A DNA stretch of 64,000 bases from DATHAP01 sp963762865 (GCA_963762865.1 CAVXNC010000014.1:62001-126000); one strand, 5' to 3'; shown: positions 17,868 through 26,564, counted from the first letter of the stretch. The notes: generated by a model from the letters alone, not told the origin. Translations and numbers: made by a program.

Positions 17868-18751
17868 GAGTCGGTCACCGCCCGGTACCGCCGCACGAGC
17901 AGCAGGTAGCAGCCGGCGACGAGGACCACCGCGGCGAGGGCGAAGACCGGTCCGCCCGCGTCGCCGGGCGGCCCGGTGACGAGCGAGGTCGAGGAGTTCA
18001 GCAACCAGACCTGCACCCCGTCCACGATCGCGGTCGGCGAGATGAGCCCCGCCCAGCCGGCCAGCGTCTCGTGGTCCTGCTCGTCCGCGATCCCGGAGAT
18101 GATCGCCGAGATGCCGCCGAGCAGCGTGAGCACGGTGACGATGGCGGCGACACCGATGCCACGGCGAGGGGTCCAGGCAGCGATGGCGAGACCGACCGAC
18201 GCCAGCACGACCGCGAACATCGCGGCACCGGCCACGCCCTTGAGGAAGCCCAACGTGTTGTCCCACACGTCGAGCTCGCCCAGCAGGGCGCCCACGTAGA
18301 GCACGAGCAGCGGTGCGGTGAGGAACCCGAAGAGCGCCAGGGACATCGCGACGAGCTTCGTCCGGACGTACGTCGTCCGCGAGATCGGCCGGGCGAAGTA
18401 GAGGGCGACGAGGCGGAAGCGGAGATCGCGCGACACGCTCTGCGGCGACTGTGCCGCGACGAAGATGGTCACGACCGCGCCCAGCCGCACCGCGTAGGAC
18501 GTGTACTCGAGAGGCAGCTCGTCGGCGCCGCCGAGGACGACGACGAGCGCGATCACGAAGGCCGGCACGACCATGGCGGCCAGCAGCAGGAACGGCATCA
18601 CCTTCGACCTGGTCGCCCGGCCGAGTCCGAAGGCGCCTTTCAGGCTGTGGACTGCCAGCGACCGGGCGATGTAGGGCACGCCCAGGCGCGGGCCCTCGTA
18701 GCGCCGGTAGCCGATGTCGTGGATCGCTCCGGTCTCGCGAGGCACGGTCAC
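17864..18751 (-). CDS. ABC-2 type transporter permease
   Basis: A 295-residue membrane protein. A hydrophilic N-terminal ~45 residues (GAIHDIGYRRYEGPRLG) precedes six hydrophobic spans, the pattern of the larger ABC-2 permeases. The GTG at 18751 overlaps its ATPase's stop, and its own stop overlaps the next ATPase's GTG. The partner is most likely the ATPase at 18748-19662. The substrate is unknown. Confidence 0.88.
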   Translation of the reverse strand: MTVPRETGAIHDIGYRRYEGPRLGVPYIARSLAVHSLKGAFGLGRATRSKVMPFLLLAAMVVPAFVIALVVVLGGADELPLEYTSYAVRLGAVVTIFVAAQSPQSVSRDLRFRLVALYFARPISRTTYVRTKLVAMSLALFGFLTAPLLVLYVGALLGELDVWDNTLGFLKGVAGAAMFAVVLASVGLAIAAWTPRRGIGVAAIVTVLTLLGGISAIISGIADEQDHETLAGWAGLISPTAIVDGVQVWLLNSSTSLVTGPPGDAGGPVFALAAVVLVAGCYLLLVRRYRAVTDS

Positions 18752-19662
18752 GCGGCACCCTCCGGCGCGTCCCGGAACATGTCGAGCATGTGCTGCCTGC
18801 CGCGCTGCAGCCGGACCAGCCCGACACCCAGGTCGGCGACCGCGTCGCGGATCACGTCGTACGTGCTGTCGTCGACCAGCACCAGGTGGAGCACGTCGCC
18901 CTGACGGCGGACGCCCACACCGGCGGCGACCAGGCGCCCCTCGACGTCGGCGCCACGGTCGGTGACCTCGACGATGACGTCCTGCGTCAGGGCGGTCATC
19001 GACGAGGTCGTGGCCGAGCGCATCAGCCGGCCCCCGTCGATGACCACGACGTGGTCGCAGATCCGCTCCAGCTCGCCCATCAGGTGCGACGTGACGACGA
19101 CCGAGATGCCGAAGACCGAGCCGATGCGCCGGATCAGGCCGAGCATGTCGTCCCGCCCGGCCGGGTCGAGCCCGTTGGTCGGCTCGTCGAGCAGCACCAG
19201 CTGCGGGTCGTGCACGAGCGCCTGCGCCAGCTTGACGCGCTGCTTCATGCCGGTGGAGTAGCCGCCGACCGGGCGGTAGCGCTCCTCGAAGAGCCCCACG
19301 TGGCGCAGCGTGTCCGCGGCCCGTTCCCGCGCCGCCGTCGTCGGGAGTCCGGACATCCGGGCCAGGTGCACCACGAGCTCGGTCGCGGTGACGTCCGGGG
19401 GGAGGCAGTCGTGCTCGGGCATGTAGCCGACCAGCTCGCGGATCCGCTGGCCCTCGGTGGCAACGTCGAGGTCGAGCACCCGCGCGCTGCCGGACGTCGA
19501 GGGCAGCAGGCCGAGCAGGATCTTGATCAGCGTCGACTTGCCGGCCCCGTTGGCGCCGACCAGCCCGGTCACTCCCGCGGGCACCTCGATGTCCAGGCTG
19601 TCGAGGGCGGTCACCCGGCTGCCGTAGCGCTTCGTCAGCGACTCGGTGACGACCAGGGACAT
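18748..19662 (-). CDS. ABC transporter ATP-binding protein, first gene of a four-gene operon
   Basis: A 304-residue ATPase with Walker A VGANGAGKSTLIKILLGLL, signature YSTGMKQRVKLAQAL, Walker B LVLLDEPTNGLDP and H-loop VTSHLMGELERI, plus a C-terminal tail of ~80 residues. The start is ATG 19662, 6 nt after a TACGGT -10 box and without a Shine-Dalgarno, which suggests a leaderless transcript. It is divergent from osmC-like 19720 with only 57 bp between starts, so the two promoters must overlap. Confidence 0.93.
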   Translation of the reverse strand: MSLVVTESLTKRYGSRVTALDSLDIEVPAGVTGLVGANGAGKSTLIKILLGLLPSTSGSARVLDLDVATEGQRIRELVGYMPEHDCLPPDVTATELVVHLARMSGLPTTAARERAADTLRHVGLFEERYRPVGGYSTGMKQRVKLAQALVHDPQLVLLDEPTNGLDPAGRDDMLGLIRRIGSVFGISVVVTSHLMGELERICDHVVVIDGGRLMRSATTSSMTALTQDVIVEVTDRGADVEGRLVAAGVGVRRQGDVLHLVLVDDSTYDVIRDAVADLGVGLVRLQRGRQHMLDMFRDAPEGAA

Positions 19663-19668
19663 TGGGCC

Positions 19669-19674
19669 ACCGTA
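19669..19674 (-). promoter_or_regulatory. -10 box (TACGGT) for the 19.6-kb ABC operon
   Basis: TACGGT on the minus strand lies 6 nt before ATG 19662, the geometry of a leaderless start. It sits in a 57-bp divergent spacer shared with the osmC-like gene. Confidence 0.5.
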
Positions 19675-19719
19675 GCGAGCCCCACGCGCCAACCCCCGCG
19701 TCTGGCAGTCTCTCGGCGT

Positions 19720-20181
19720 GTGAGCACGCAGACACCGCACGACGGTCCGAACGCCGAGAGCCCCGGCTACCGGACCGTGACGGTGCACCGCGACCCCGGC
19801 GGCGACCTCCGGGCCACCAACGTCCGCGGCGGGACGCTGCGCCTCGGCCACGGCGGCGGCGACGAGGGCTTCACGCCCACCGAGCTGCTCCTGGCGGCGA
19901 TCGCCTCGTGCACCGCGGCCGACGTCGACGCCATCACCTCGCGTCGGGCCGAACCGGAGTCCTTCAGCGTGCAGGTGGAGGCCGAGAAGGTCCGCGACGA
20001 CGACGGCAACCGGGTCGACGACGTCACCGTCACGTTCCGCGTCACCTTCCCGACAGGTCCCGACGGCGACGCGGCGCGCGAGGTCCTGCCGGCCGCCGTG
20101 CAGCGGTCCCACGACCGGCTGTGCACCGTCGGCCGCACGGTCGAGCGGGCGACGCCGATCGCGACCCGCATCGAGGACTGA
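19720..20181 (+). CDS. OsmC family peroxiredoxin-like protein
   Basis: A 153-residue OsmC/Ohr-fold protein, a thiol-dependent hydroperoxide reductase family. Both catalytic cysteines are visible: one in the helix AAIASCTAADVDA (near residue 66) and one in HDRLCTVGRTV (near 136). The N-terminal FTPTELLLAA motif is typical of the YhfA/OsmC branch. The GTG at 19720 is the first good start; the longer frame overlaps the divergent ABC gene. The next gene starts 2 nt after its stop, so they are co-transcribed. Confidence 0.9.
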   Translation: MSTQTPHDGPNAESPGYRTVTVHRDPGGDLRATNVRGGTLRLGHGGGDEGFTPTELLLAAIASCTAADVDAITSRRAEPESFSVQVEAEKVRDDDGNRVDDVTVTFRVTFPTGPDGDAAREVLPAAVQRSHDRLCTVGRTVERATPIATRIED

Positions 20182-20182
20182 C

Positions 20183-21677
20183 GTGCTCCGGCTCCCTGCT
20201 CCGTGCCTCGTCGTCCTCGTCGGGCCCGGCGCCGCGGGCAAGTCCACCTGGGCGGCCGAGCACTTCCCGGCCGACGCGGTGGTGAGCAGCGACCGGCTGC
20301 GCGCGGTCGTCGGCGCCGGTGAGGACGACATCACCGCGAGCGCGGACGCGCTGCGACTCCTCGACGAGATCGTCGGCCTGCGGGTCGGCCGTGGCTTGAC
20401 CACGGTCGTCGACACCCTCGGCCTCGACGCCGACCGACGGGCGGCCTGGCGCGCGGTGGCCGCGGGCGCCGGCGTCCCCTGCGTCGCAGTCGCCTTCGAC
20501 ACCCCCGCCACCGTCTGCCGGGAACGCAACCGGGACCGGGCCAAGCGCATCCCGGTCGACGTGCTGGCCGCGCAGCTGAGGTCCTGGCCGGCGGTCCGCG
20601 CCGCGCTGGCCGGGGAGGGGTTCGACGACGTCATCGCGCCCGAGCCGGTGCGGGTGGTCGCCGCCCCCTTCGTCCGGGCGCCCGCGCGGATGCGCACACC
20701 CGACGCCGTCACGCGGCCGGTGACCGGCCCGCGCATAGGCCTGCACCTCGGGGAGTTCGCGGCGCCCGGCGGCGCAGGCGCGATGCGTGGCTGGCTGCGC
20801 GACGTGGCCACGGCCGCCGAGACTGCCGGCTTCGACGCGATCTACGTCATGGACCACTTCCGCCAGATCCCGCACATCGGGCGGCCCTTCGACGACATGC
20901 TCGAGAGCTTCACGACGCTCGGCTACCTCGCGGCGTGCACCGAGCGGGTCCGGCTCGGTGCCCTGGTCGCCGCCGTGACACACCGCAGCGTGCCCGCTGC
21001 TCGCGAAGACGGTGGCGACGCTCGACGTGCTCAGCGGCGGCCGCGCGGTCTGCGGCCTCGGGCTCGGCTGGTTCGCTGCCGAGCAGGCCGCGTTGGGGAT
21101 CGAGCTGCCACCGGTCGCCGACCGCTACGCGCTGCTCGAGGACGCGCTGCAGCTGCTGCCCGCCATGTGGGCACCGGGCAGCAAGCCCTTCCACGGTCGC
21201 GTCCTCGACGTGCCCGAGGCGCTCTGCTACCCGCGCCCGCTGCAGGAGCACGTCCCGCTGGTCGTCGGTGGAGCAGGTGAGCGGCGCACGTTGCGGCTCG
21301 CCGCCCAGCACGCCGACGCGGCCAACGTCTTCGGCGACCTCGACACCGTACGTCGCAAAGGCGCCGTGCTCCGCGCGCACTGCGCCGAGCTGGGCCGCGA
21401 CCCCGACGAGGTCGAGCTCACGCACCTCACCACCGTCCTCGTCGGCGACGACGACGCACACGTCGCGGCGCTGGTCGAGCGCCACCGGCCACGGCGGCGC
21501 AGTGCCGAGAGCTACGCGGCGGCCGTGCACGCCGGCACCGTGGACGACCACGTGGAGCGCTTCGGCGCCCTGGCCGACGTCGGTGTCGCCGAGGTGATGG
21601 TGCGACTCGTCGACGTCGGCGACCCGGAGTCGGTCGCCCGGATGGGTGCCGTGATCGCAGCGCTGCGCGGCAGGTAG
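20183..21677 (+). pseudogene. P-loop kinase / LLM-class F420-dependent oxidoreductase fusion, one frameshift
   Basis: N-terminal ~165 residues: an AAA_33/polynucleotide-kinase-like P-loop domain (VGPGAAGKSTWAAEHF; SSDRLR; a lid Arg set in RERNRDRAKRI). After a Pro/Arg linker, from about residue 183, comes a luciferase-like monooxygenase domain (PRIGLHLGEF, DAIYVMDHFRQIPHIG). The second half of that barrel (VATLDVLSGGRAVCGLGLGWF onward) is in another frame. Removing one C from the CCC at 20993-20995 rejoins them as RSVPLLAKTVATLDV. The span is 498 codons plus one base. F420 use is inferred from the subfamily. GTG 20183 follows the OsmC stop by 1 nt. Confidence 0.85.
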
Positions 21678-21692
21678 CACGATGGACGGACC

Positions 21693-22475
21693 ATGCCCGA
21701 GGGAGACACCGTCTGGCTGGCCGGGCGCCGGCTGCACGACGCGCTGGCCGGCGACCGGCTGACCCGCAGCGACTTCCGGGTCCCGCAGCTGGCGACCGCC
21801 GACCTCACCGGCCGCACGGTCACCGAGGTCGTCAGCCGCGGCAAGCACCTGCTGACCCGGGTCGACGACGACCTCACGCTGCACACGCACTTCCGGATGG
21901 ATGGGTCCTGGCACCTCTACCGGCACGGCGACCGATGGCGCGGCGGCCCGCAGTGGCAGGTCCGGGTGCTCCTCGAGACCGCGGGCTGGCAGGCGGTCGG
22001 CTACCGGCTGCCGGTCGTGGAGCTGCTCCCCCGCGACCGGGAGGACGCTGCCGTCGGTCACCTCGGCCCGGACATCCTCGGCCCCGACTGGGACCCGGCC
22101 GAGGCGGTGGCCCGGCTGACCGCCCAGCCGGACCGGGAGATCGGCGACGCGTTGCTCGACCAGCGCAACCTGGCCGGGATCGGCAACGTCTACAAGGCCG
22201 AGTCCCTCTTCCTGGCCGGCGTCGACCCCTGGTCCCCGATCCGCGAGGTGCCGGACCTGCCGGGCGTCGTCGAGCGGGCCGCCCGGCTGCTCGAGCTGAA
22301 CAAGTCGACCGCCTCCCAGGTCACGACCGGAGACAGCCGCCGCGGCCGGGAGCACTGGGTCTTCGAGCGCCGCGGCAAGCCGTGCCTGCGGTGCGGCACC
22401 CCCGTCCGGTCAGGGCGACAGGGGTCCCCGCCATATGACCGGCTGACCTACTGGTGCCCGACCTGTCAGCGCTAG
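21693..22475 (+). CDS. nei: Fpg/Nei family DNA glycosylase (endonuclease VIII type)
   Basis: A 260-residue base-excision-repair glycosylase/AP lyase. The N-terminus MPEGDTVW carries the catalytic Pro2 and Glu3 (after Met removal), and the MPEGDT form marks the Nei rather than the Fpg branch. The helix-two-turn-helix region contains LLDQRNLAGIGNVYKAESLF. The C-terminal zinc finger has both Cys pairs (CLRCGTP and WCPTCQ). The start ATG 21693 is 15 nt after the fusion gene, so it is probably co-transcribed. A hairpin terminator follows. A fragment resembling this zinc finger recurs near 24,650-24,729. Confidence 0.94.
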   Translation: MPEGDTVWLAGRRLHDALAGDRLTRSDFRVPQLATADLTGRTVTEVVSRGKHLLTRVDDDLTLHTHFRMDGSWHLYRHGDRWRGGPQWQVRVLLETAGWQAVGYRLPVVELLPRDREDAAVGHLGPDILGPDWDPAEAVARLTAQPDREIGDALLDQRNLAGIGNVYKAESLFLAGVDPWSPIREVPDLPGVVERAARLLELNKSTASQVTTGDSRRGREHWVFERRGKPCLRCGTPVRSGRQGSPPYDRLTYWCPTCQR

Positions 22476-22543
22476 TGCGTGGCTCGTTCGGCACGCGCCA
22501 CGGCACGGTTCGGTATCCGGTGCTTGTTGGCTTCCCTCACGGC

Positions 22544-22570
22544 TCCTCGACCGGCGGAGCCGGTCGAGGA
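22544..22570. terminator. Bidirectional hairpin between nei and dodecin
   Basis: A perfect 11-bp stem (TCCTCGACCGG, 22544-22554; CCGGTCGAGGA, 22560-22570) with a 5-nt loop sits between convergent genes, 69 bp after nei and 13 bp after the dodecin stop on the other strand. There is no T-tract, as is usual in GC-rich actinobacteria. Confidence 0.7.
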
Positions 22571-22582
22571 CCGCCGATCCGG

Positions 22583-22789
22583 CTACTCCGACTCGTACTT
22601 GAACGACAGCTGGATCTTGGTCCGGTAGACCAGGCCACCGTCGTCTCCCACGACGACGTCCTGCTTCGTCACCTCGGCCACCCGGAGATCGCGCAGGGAC
22701 GCTCCCGCCGTGGTGATGGCCTCCGCCGCTGCCTCCTCCCAGGAGGATGGGCTCGTCCCGATCACATCGATCACTCGGTACACGCTCAC
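22583..22789 (-). CDS. Dodecin (flavin-binding storage protein)
   Basis: A 68-residue dodecin: SVYRVIDVIGTSPSSWEEAA, then LRDLRVAEV, then the ending YRTKIQLSFKYE, all close to the family consensus. Dodecins form hollow dodecamers that store or buffer FMN/FAD (or CoA in actinobacterial forms); the Trp in SSWEEA stacks on the isoalloxazine ring. The GTG at 22789 has a strong ribosome site (GAGGAGAGG). A longer frame upstream exists, but family length and the ribosome site settle the start. It is monocistronic and faces nei. Confidence 0.93.
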   Translation of the reverse strand: MSVYRVIDVIGTSPSSWEEAAAEAITTAGASLRDLRVAEVTKQDVVVGDDGGLVYRTKIQLSFKYESE

Positions 22790-22991
22790 GGCGACCTCTC
22801 CTCGCTCCCGGTGGAAGTCCCATTGTGGTCGATCCGGCTCGCCTGGGAAACGCCTGGTCCGGCTCTGGGTCGCGTCGCTCACCTCTACGGCACGAGCACA
22901 GGTGCCGGTGACCGTGGTTGACTCCGTTGTCTCCGGGGTGGGATCAGGCCGACTGCCGCCAGGGCGGGCGGACCGAGCAGGGAGGTCCCCG

Positions 22992-24464
22992 ATGTCGTTG
23001 GCGGCGCTGCCCCAGCTGCCTACCGGTGTCTTTGTCGGGGGCGCCTTCCGCGAGTCAGCGTCCGGCGAAAGGTTCGTCACCGAGAACCCGGCGACGGGTC
23101 GACCGCTGCGTGAGGTCGCGGCCGGCGGAGAGGCCGACATCGACCTCGCCGTCCGGACGGCGCGAGAAGCTTTCGAGGACGGCCGATGGTCTGGTCGTTC
23201 GCCGGCCGAACGCAAGACCGCGCTGTTGCTCTTTGCTGACCTGCTCGAAGCCAACCTGGGCGAGCTTGCCCTCCTGGACTCACTGGAGGCCGGAAAACCG
23301 ATCACTGACTGCCGTGAGGTGGACCTGCCCGAGGCGATCGGCGCCTTCCGCTGGTACGCGGAAGCGGCCGACAAGGTCTTCGGTGCGGTGGCACCGACCG
23401 GTGCGGATGCCGTCGGGCTCGTGCTGCGGGAGCCGGTCGGGGTCGTCGGGGCGGTCTTGCCGTGGAACTTCCCGATCATGCTGGCAGCGTGGAAGGCGGC
23501 CCCGGCTCTGGCCGCCGGCAACAGCATCGTGATCAAGCCGGCCGAGCTGACGTCGCTGAGCGCTCTACGGATGGCAGAGCTGGCGTGCGAGGCGGGACTG
23601 CCGGACGGGGTGCTCAACGTGGTGCCGGGGCTGGGCGAGACGGCCGGGCAGGCGCTGGGTCGCCATCCCGGCGTCGACGTGGTGACGTTCACCGGGTCGA
23701 CCGAGGTGGGCCGGCTGTTCCTGCGCTACTCGGCCGAGAGCAACCTCAAGCGGGTCGTCCTGGAATGCGGTGGCAAGAGCCCGCAGGTCGTGATGGCCGA
23801 CGCCGGGGACCTGGACCGGGTCGCCGAGGACGTTCTGACCGCCGGCTACGCGAACATGGGCGAGAACTGCACGTGCGGATCGCGCCTGATTGTCCACCGG
23901 TCGGTGCACGACGAGCTGCTGTCGAAGCTCGTTGCAGGCACGGAGCAGTGGACTGTGGGTGACCCTCAGGACCCGCAGACCAAGATCGGACCGATGATCG
24001 AGCAAGCGCACCTGAACAAGGTGCTCGGCTACATCGAGACGGGGCGCACCGAAGGTGCCTCCATCCTCACCGGCGGTCATCGCACGCTGACCGACAGCGG
24101 TGGCTACTACGTCGAGCCAACAATCTTCGAGGCCGTGAAGAACTCCATGACGATCGCCCGCGAGGAGATCTTCGGACCCGTCATCTCGACGATCCCCTTC
24201 GACACCGAGGACGAGGCGATCGCCCTGGCCAACGACACCAGCTACGGGCTGGCGGCGTCGCTGTGGACCAAGGACATCGACAGGGCGTTGCGCATGGCCA
24301 GGTCCGTCAAGGCTGGCACCGTGTCGGTGAACTGCTACTCCGAGGGCGACATCAGCACACCGTTCGGCGGCTACAAGGAGTCAGGCTTCGGCGGTCGCGA
24401 CAAAGGGCTGGAGGCTCTCGACCAGTACACCGAGAAGAAGACCATCTGGATCGCGGTGCGCTGA
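22992..24464 (+). CDS. NAD(P)-dependent aldehyde dehydrogenase
   Basis: A 490-residue ALDH superfamily enzyme. Key motifs: PWNFPIMLAAWK (cofactor and oxyanion region), FTGSTEVGR (Rossmann loop), LECGGKSPQVV (general-base Glu) and GENCTCGSRL with the catalytic Cys (GQ-x-C is changed to GEN-C). EEIFGPVIS and PFGGYKESGFG close the fold. It resembles gamma-aminobutyraldehyde/PuuC-type enzymes for polyamine or amino-aldehyde oxidation, but specificity is uncertain. The start ATG 22992 has an AGGGAGG site 8 nt upstream. No pathway partners are adjacent. Confidence 0.92.
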   Translation: MSLAALPQLPTGVFVGGAFRESASGERFVTENPATGRPLREVAAGGEADIDLAVRTAREAFEDGRWSGRSPAERKTALLLFADLLEANLGELALLDSLEAGKPITDCREVDLPEAIGAFRWYAEAADKVFGAVAPTGADAVGLVLREPVGVVGAVLPWNFPIMLAAWKAAPALAAGNSIVIKPAELTSLSALRMAELACEAGLPDGVLNVVPGLGETAGQALGRHPGVDVVTFTGSTEVGRLFLRYSAESNLKRVVLECGGKSPQVVMADAGDLDRVAEDVLTAGYANMGENCTCGSRLIVHRSVHDELLSKLVAGTEQWTVGDPQDPQTKIGPMIEQAHLNKVLGYIETGRTEGASILTGGHRTLTDSGGYYVEPTIFEAVKNSMTIAREEIFGPVISTIPFDTEDEAIALANDTSYGLAASLWTKDIDRALRMARSVKAGTVSVNCYSEGDISTPFGGYKESGFGGRDKGLEALDQYTEKKTIWIAVR

Positions 24465-24588
24465 TAGGGGACGGGCTCGTCTTCTGCGCGGCCTGCGGCG
24501 GGACCACTTCACCTGCGCGGAGCTGGACGGCTATCGGCTCGCATCGTTCCAGCAACGGGGGGTGGCACCATCGACTCTGGCTGCCGCG

Positions 24589-24729
24589 ATGGGTGTTGAG
24601 GTCGCACCGGATACCGAGCGGGCGGGTGGGAACGGCCCAGCCCTGGAGACAGGGGCCGCGCCGTACCAGCGGATCACCTACTGGTGCCCTCGCTGCCAAG
24701 CCGGCTCGAAGAGCCGATCGCTCGGGTAG
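24589..24729 (+). pseudogene. Possible Nei/Fpg zinc-finger relic (46-codon ORF)
   Basis: The short frame from ATG 24589 to TAG 24729 ends with APYQRITYWCPRCQAGSK, very like the end of the neighbouring nei product (PPYDRLTYWCPTCQ). A CAAC pair (24485-24496) lies upstream in a different frame, as if the first half of the zinc finger had been displaced. The rest of the 275-bp spacer between the aldehyde dehydrogenase and sortase genes shows nothing recognisable. It is most likely a remnant of a second nei/fpg gene. A real small zinc-ribbon protein is the alternative. Confidence 0.4.
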
Positions 24730-24732
24730 CGT
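24727..24732 (+). promoter_or_regulatory. -10 box (TAGCGT) for the sortase gene
   Basis: TAGCGT ends 7 nt before GTG 24740, matching the leaderless geometry seen at several genes here. Its first three bases are the stop codon of the preceding zinc-finger relic. Confidence 0.45.
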
Positions 24733-24739
24733 CGAGACG

Positions 24740-25465
24740 GTGAGACGCGCGATCGCCATCCCGCTCGCGGTCGTCGCCCTCGTGGCGATGGTCGCGGTCC
24801 TCGGCGCGCTGCTCGCGCCAGGTGGCGACGGCGGAGGCGCCGGCGACGACCGCGCGATGCTGCGCACCGCGCCGTCCCCCAGCGCCAGCGAGTCCGTCGC
24901 CAGTCCCACCACTGAGTCCGCGACGCCGACACCGTCGGAGTCGCCCACTGCGTCGGCGTCCCCGTCGGAGGCCCGGCCGGCCGCGGCCTCGTGCCAGCCG
25001 GCCGCCACGCGCCCCTTCGGACCGCAGCACATCACTGTGCCCGGTGTGACTCGCAACGCCGACGTCCTCCGGCCGGCCCGCGAGGACGGTGTGCCCGGTA
25101 CGCCGCCGCTGACGACCTACGGCAAGACGGTCTTCGCCTACGACCTCGCGCAGGGCGTGCAGCCCGGTGACTCCGCCGGCAACGTGCTGCTCAACGCGCA
25201 CACCTGGCCCGACGGCACCGCCTTGGGCAACCACCTGCTCGCCGGCCTGGACCAGGGCGACAGGATCGTGGTGCAGGGATCCGGGGACGAACGGCTCTGC
25301 TACCGGGTCACCGAGCGGGTCGAGGTGCTGGCCAGCAAGGGACTGCGCCGCTACTACGACCAGGACGGGCCGCCGCAGCTGGCGATCGTCGTGTGCTCCG
25401 GGCGCCGGCTCGGCCCGGGGGTGTGGGAGAAGCGGACCGTGTGGTTCGCGTCGCCGACCGTGTAG
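24740..25465 (+). CDS. Class F sortase (membrane-anchored)
   Basis: A 241-residue sortase-family cysteine transpeptidase. An N-terminal membrane anchor (IAIPLAVVALVAMVAVLGAL, residues 4-23) is followed by a ~55-residue Ser/Thr/Pro/Ala-rich linker. The catalytic domain has the active-site His in LLNAHTWPDG (near residue 155), the Cys in IVVCSGRR (near 216) and an Arg in WEKRTVWF. It acts outside the membrane; class F enzymes of actinomycetes have poorly known substrates, and no LPXTG protein is encoded nearby. The GTG at 24740 is chosen over the long upstream frame, which overlaps the dehydrogenase gene. Confidence 0.85.
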   Translation: MRRAIAIPLAVVALVAMVAVLGALLAPGGDGGGAGDDRAMLRTAPSPSASESVASPTTESATPTPSESPTASASPSEARPAAASCQPAATRPFGPQHITVPGVTRNADVLRPAREDGVPGTPPLTTYGKTVFAYDLAQGVQPGDSAGNVLLNAHTWPDGTALGNHLLAGLDQGDRIVVQGSGDERLCYRVTERVEVLASKGLRRYYDQDGPPQLAIVVCSGRRLGPGVWEKRTVWFASPTV

Positions 25466-25479
25466 GCCCGGACAGCCGG

Positions 25480-25520
25480 ACGCCCGTCCAACCCCCCGTT
25501 GACGTGGGGAGGACGGGCGT
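25480..25520. terminator. Terminator hairpin between sortase and clgR
   Basis: A perfect 10-bp outer stem (ACGCCCGTCC, 25480-25489; GGACGGGCGT, 25511-25520) with a CCCC/GGGG inner stem lies between convergent genes, 15 bp after the sortase stop. It can serve both directions. Confidence 0.75.
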
Positions 25521-25594
25521 GCGGCGAGTGGTTCCTACCGCCCCACGAGGGCGGCAAACCTGCGCGGGCAGTGGCCGGCCTTCAGCCGGGCGAC

Positions 25595-25921
25595 CTACGC
25601 GGCGACGTTGGTGACGTGCAGCGGGCCCTCGGGCACCGGGGCGGGCAGCGACACCGGGGCCCCGACGGAATCGACGGACTCGACCTGCTCGACGAGGGCG
25701 AGGTGGTCGCTCACGTCGCGCAGCACGCTGGACAGCGGCAGGTCGAGGGCCTCGCAGATCGAGCCCAGCAGCTCGGAGGAGGCTTCCTTCTGGCCGCGCT
25801 CGACCTCGGAGAGGTAGCCCAGCGAGACCCGGGCGCGCGACGACACCTCGCGCAGGGTCCGGCCCTGCTCGCGGCGGCGCTCGCGCAGGACGTCGCCGAG
25901 GAGTCGACGGAGCAGCACCAT
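25595..25921 (-). CDS. clgR: ClgR-type XRE transcriptional regulator
   Basis: A 108-residue Cro/C1 helix-turn-helix protein. GRTLREVSSRARVSLGYLSEVERG (residues ~21-44) is the ClgR family DNA-binding region, and KEASSELLGSICEALDLPL follows. In actinobacteria ClgR activates clp protease genes and sits downstream of cinA and pgsA, exactly as here. The C-terminus ends VTNVAA; terminal small hydrophobic residues match the degron by which ClpP turns ClgR over. The start ATG 25921 has a GGGAGG site. A direct repeat TTACAG-N2-TTACAG lies ~105 bp upstream of the start, next to the cinA stop. Confidence 0.9.
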   Translation of the reverse strand: MVLLRRLLGDVLRERRREQGRTLREVSSRARVSLGYLSEVERGQKEASSELLGSICEALDLPLSSVLRDVSDHLALVEQVESVDSVGAPVSLPAPVPEGPLHVTNVAA

Positions 25922-26042
25922 CGCGGGGACACCTCCCTCAGCCGGTTCGAATCGGCGCTCGTGCAGTCATCAGGTTGATCAGTTCGTCCACCGTACCCGG
26001 CGGGCCGGACACGGGGTCGTCCGACTCACTGTAACTCTGTAA

Positions 26043-26564
26043 TCAGCCCGCTGCTTCCCCTGTCCGGGGTTGCCCCGCGAGCAGCTCGGCCAGCAGCCGG
26101 AGCGCGGCCGTCACGGCGGCCGCCCGGACAGCTGCCCGGTCGCCGGCCAGCTCCAGCCGCCGGTGCCGTCCGCCGCCCGGACCGCTCACCGCGACGTACA
26201 CCTCGCCCGGCGGGTGGCCGAACTGCGGGTCCGGGCCCGCGACGCCGGTGGTCGCCAGGCCGTACGTCGCCCGCAGCCGCTCCCGGGCACCCGCCGCCAT
26301 CTGGGCCGCGACGCCCGCGTCCACCGGGCCGACGCGGGCGATCAGGTGGGCGTCGACCCCCAGCAGGGCGGTCTTGAGCTCGGTGGCGTAGGCGACGATG
26401 CCGCCCCGGAAGGTCGCCGAGACGCCGGGCACCGCGGTCATCGCCGCACCGAGCAGGCCGCCGGTCAGGGACTCGGCCAGGGCCAGGGTCTCCCCGCGGA
26501 AGAGCAGCGCCTGGTGGACCTGCCGGGCCAGGCCGGCGGAGTCAGCGGTGCCTGCGACGGTCAT
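26043..26564 (-). CDS. cinA: CinA C-terminal domain protein (nicotinamide-nucleotide amidohydrolase, PncC-like)
   Basis: A 173-residue protein made only of the CinA C-terminal domain, which deamidates NMN to NaMN. The signature LAESLTGGLLGAAMTAVPGVS (residues ~27-47) contains the catalytic Ser, and TTGVAGPD and PPGEVYVAV are conserved. The N-terminal MoCF-like half of full-length CinA is absent, the normal state in actinobacteria. The ATG at 26564 overlaps the pgsA stop (ATGA), so translation is coupled. Confidence 0.92.
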   Translation of the reverse strand: MTVAGTADSAGLARQVHQALLFRGETLALAESLTGGLLGAAMTAVPGVSATFRGGIVAYATELKTALLGVDAHLIARVGPVDAGVAAQMAAGARERLRATYGLATTGVAGPDPQFGHPPGEVYVAVSGPGGGRHRRLELAGDRAAVRAAAVTAALRLLAELLAGQPRTGEAAG

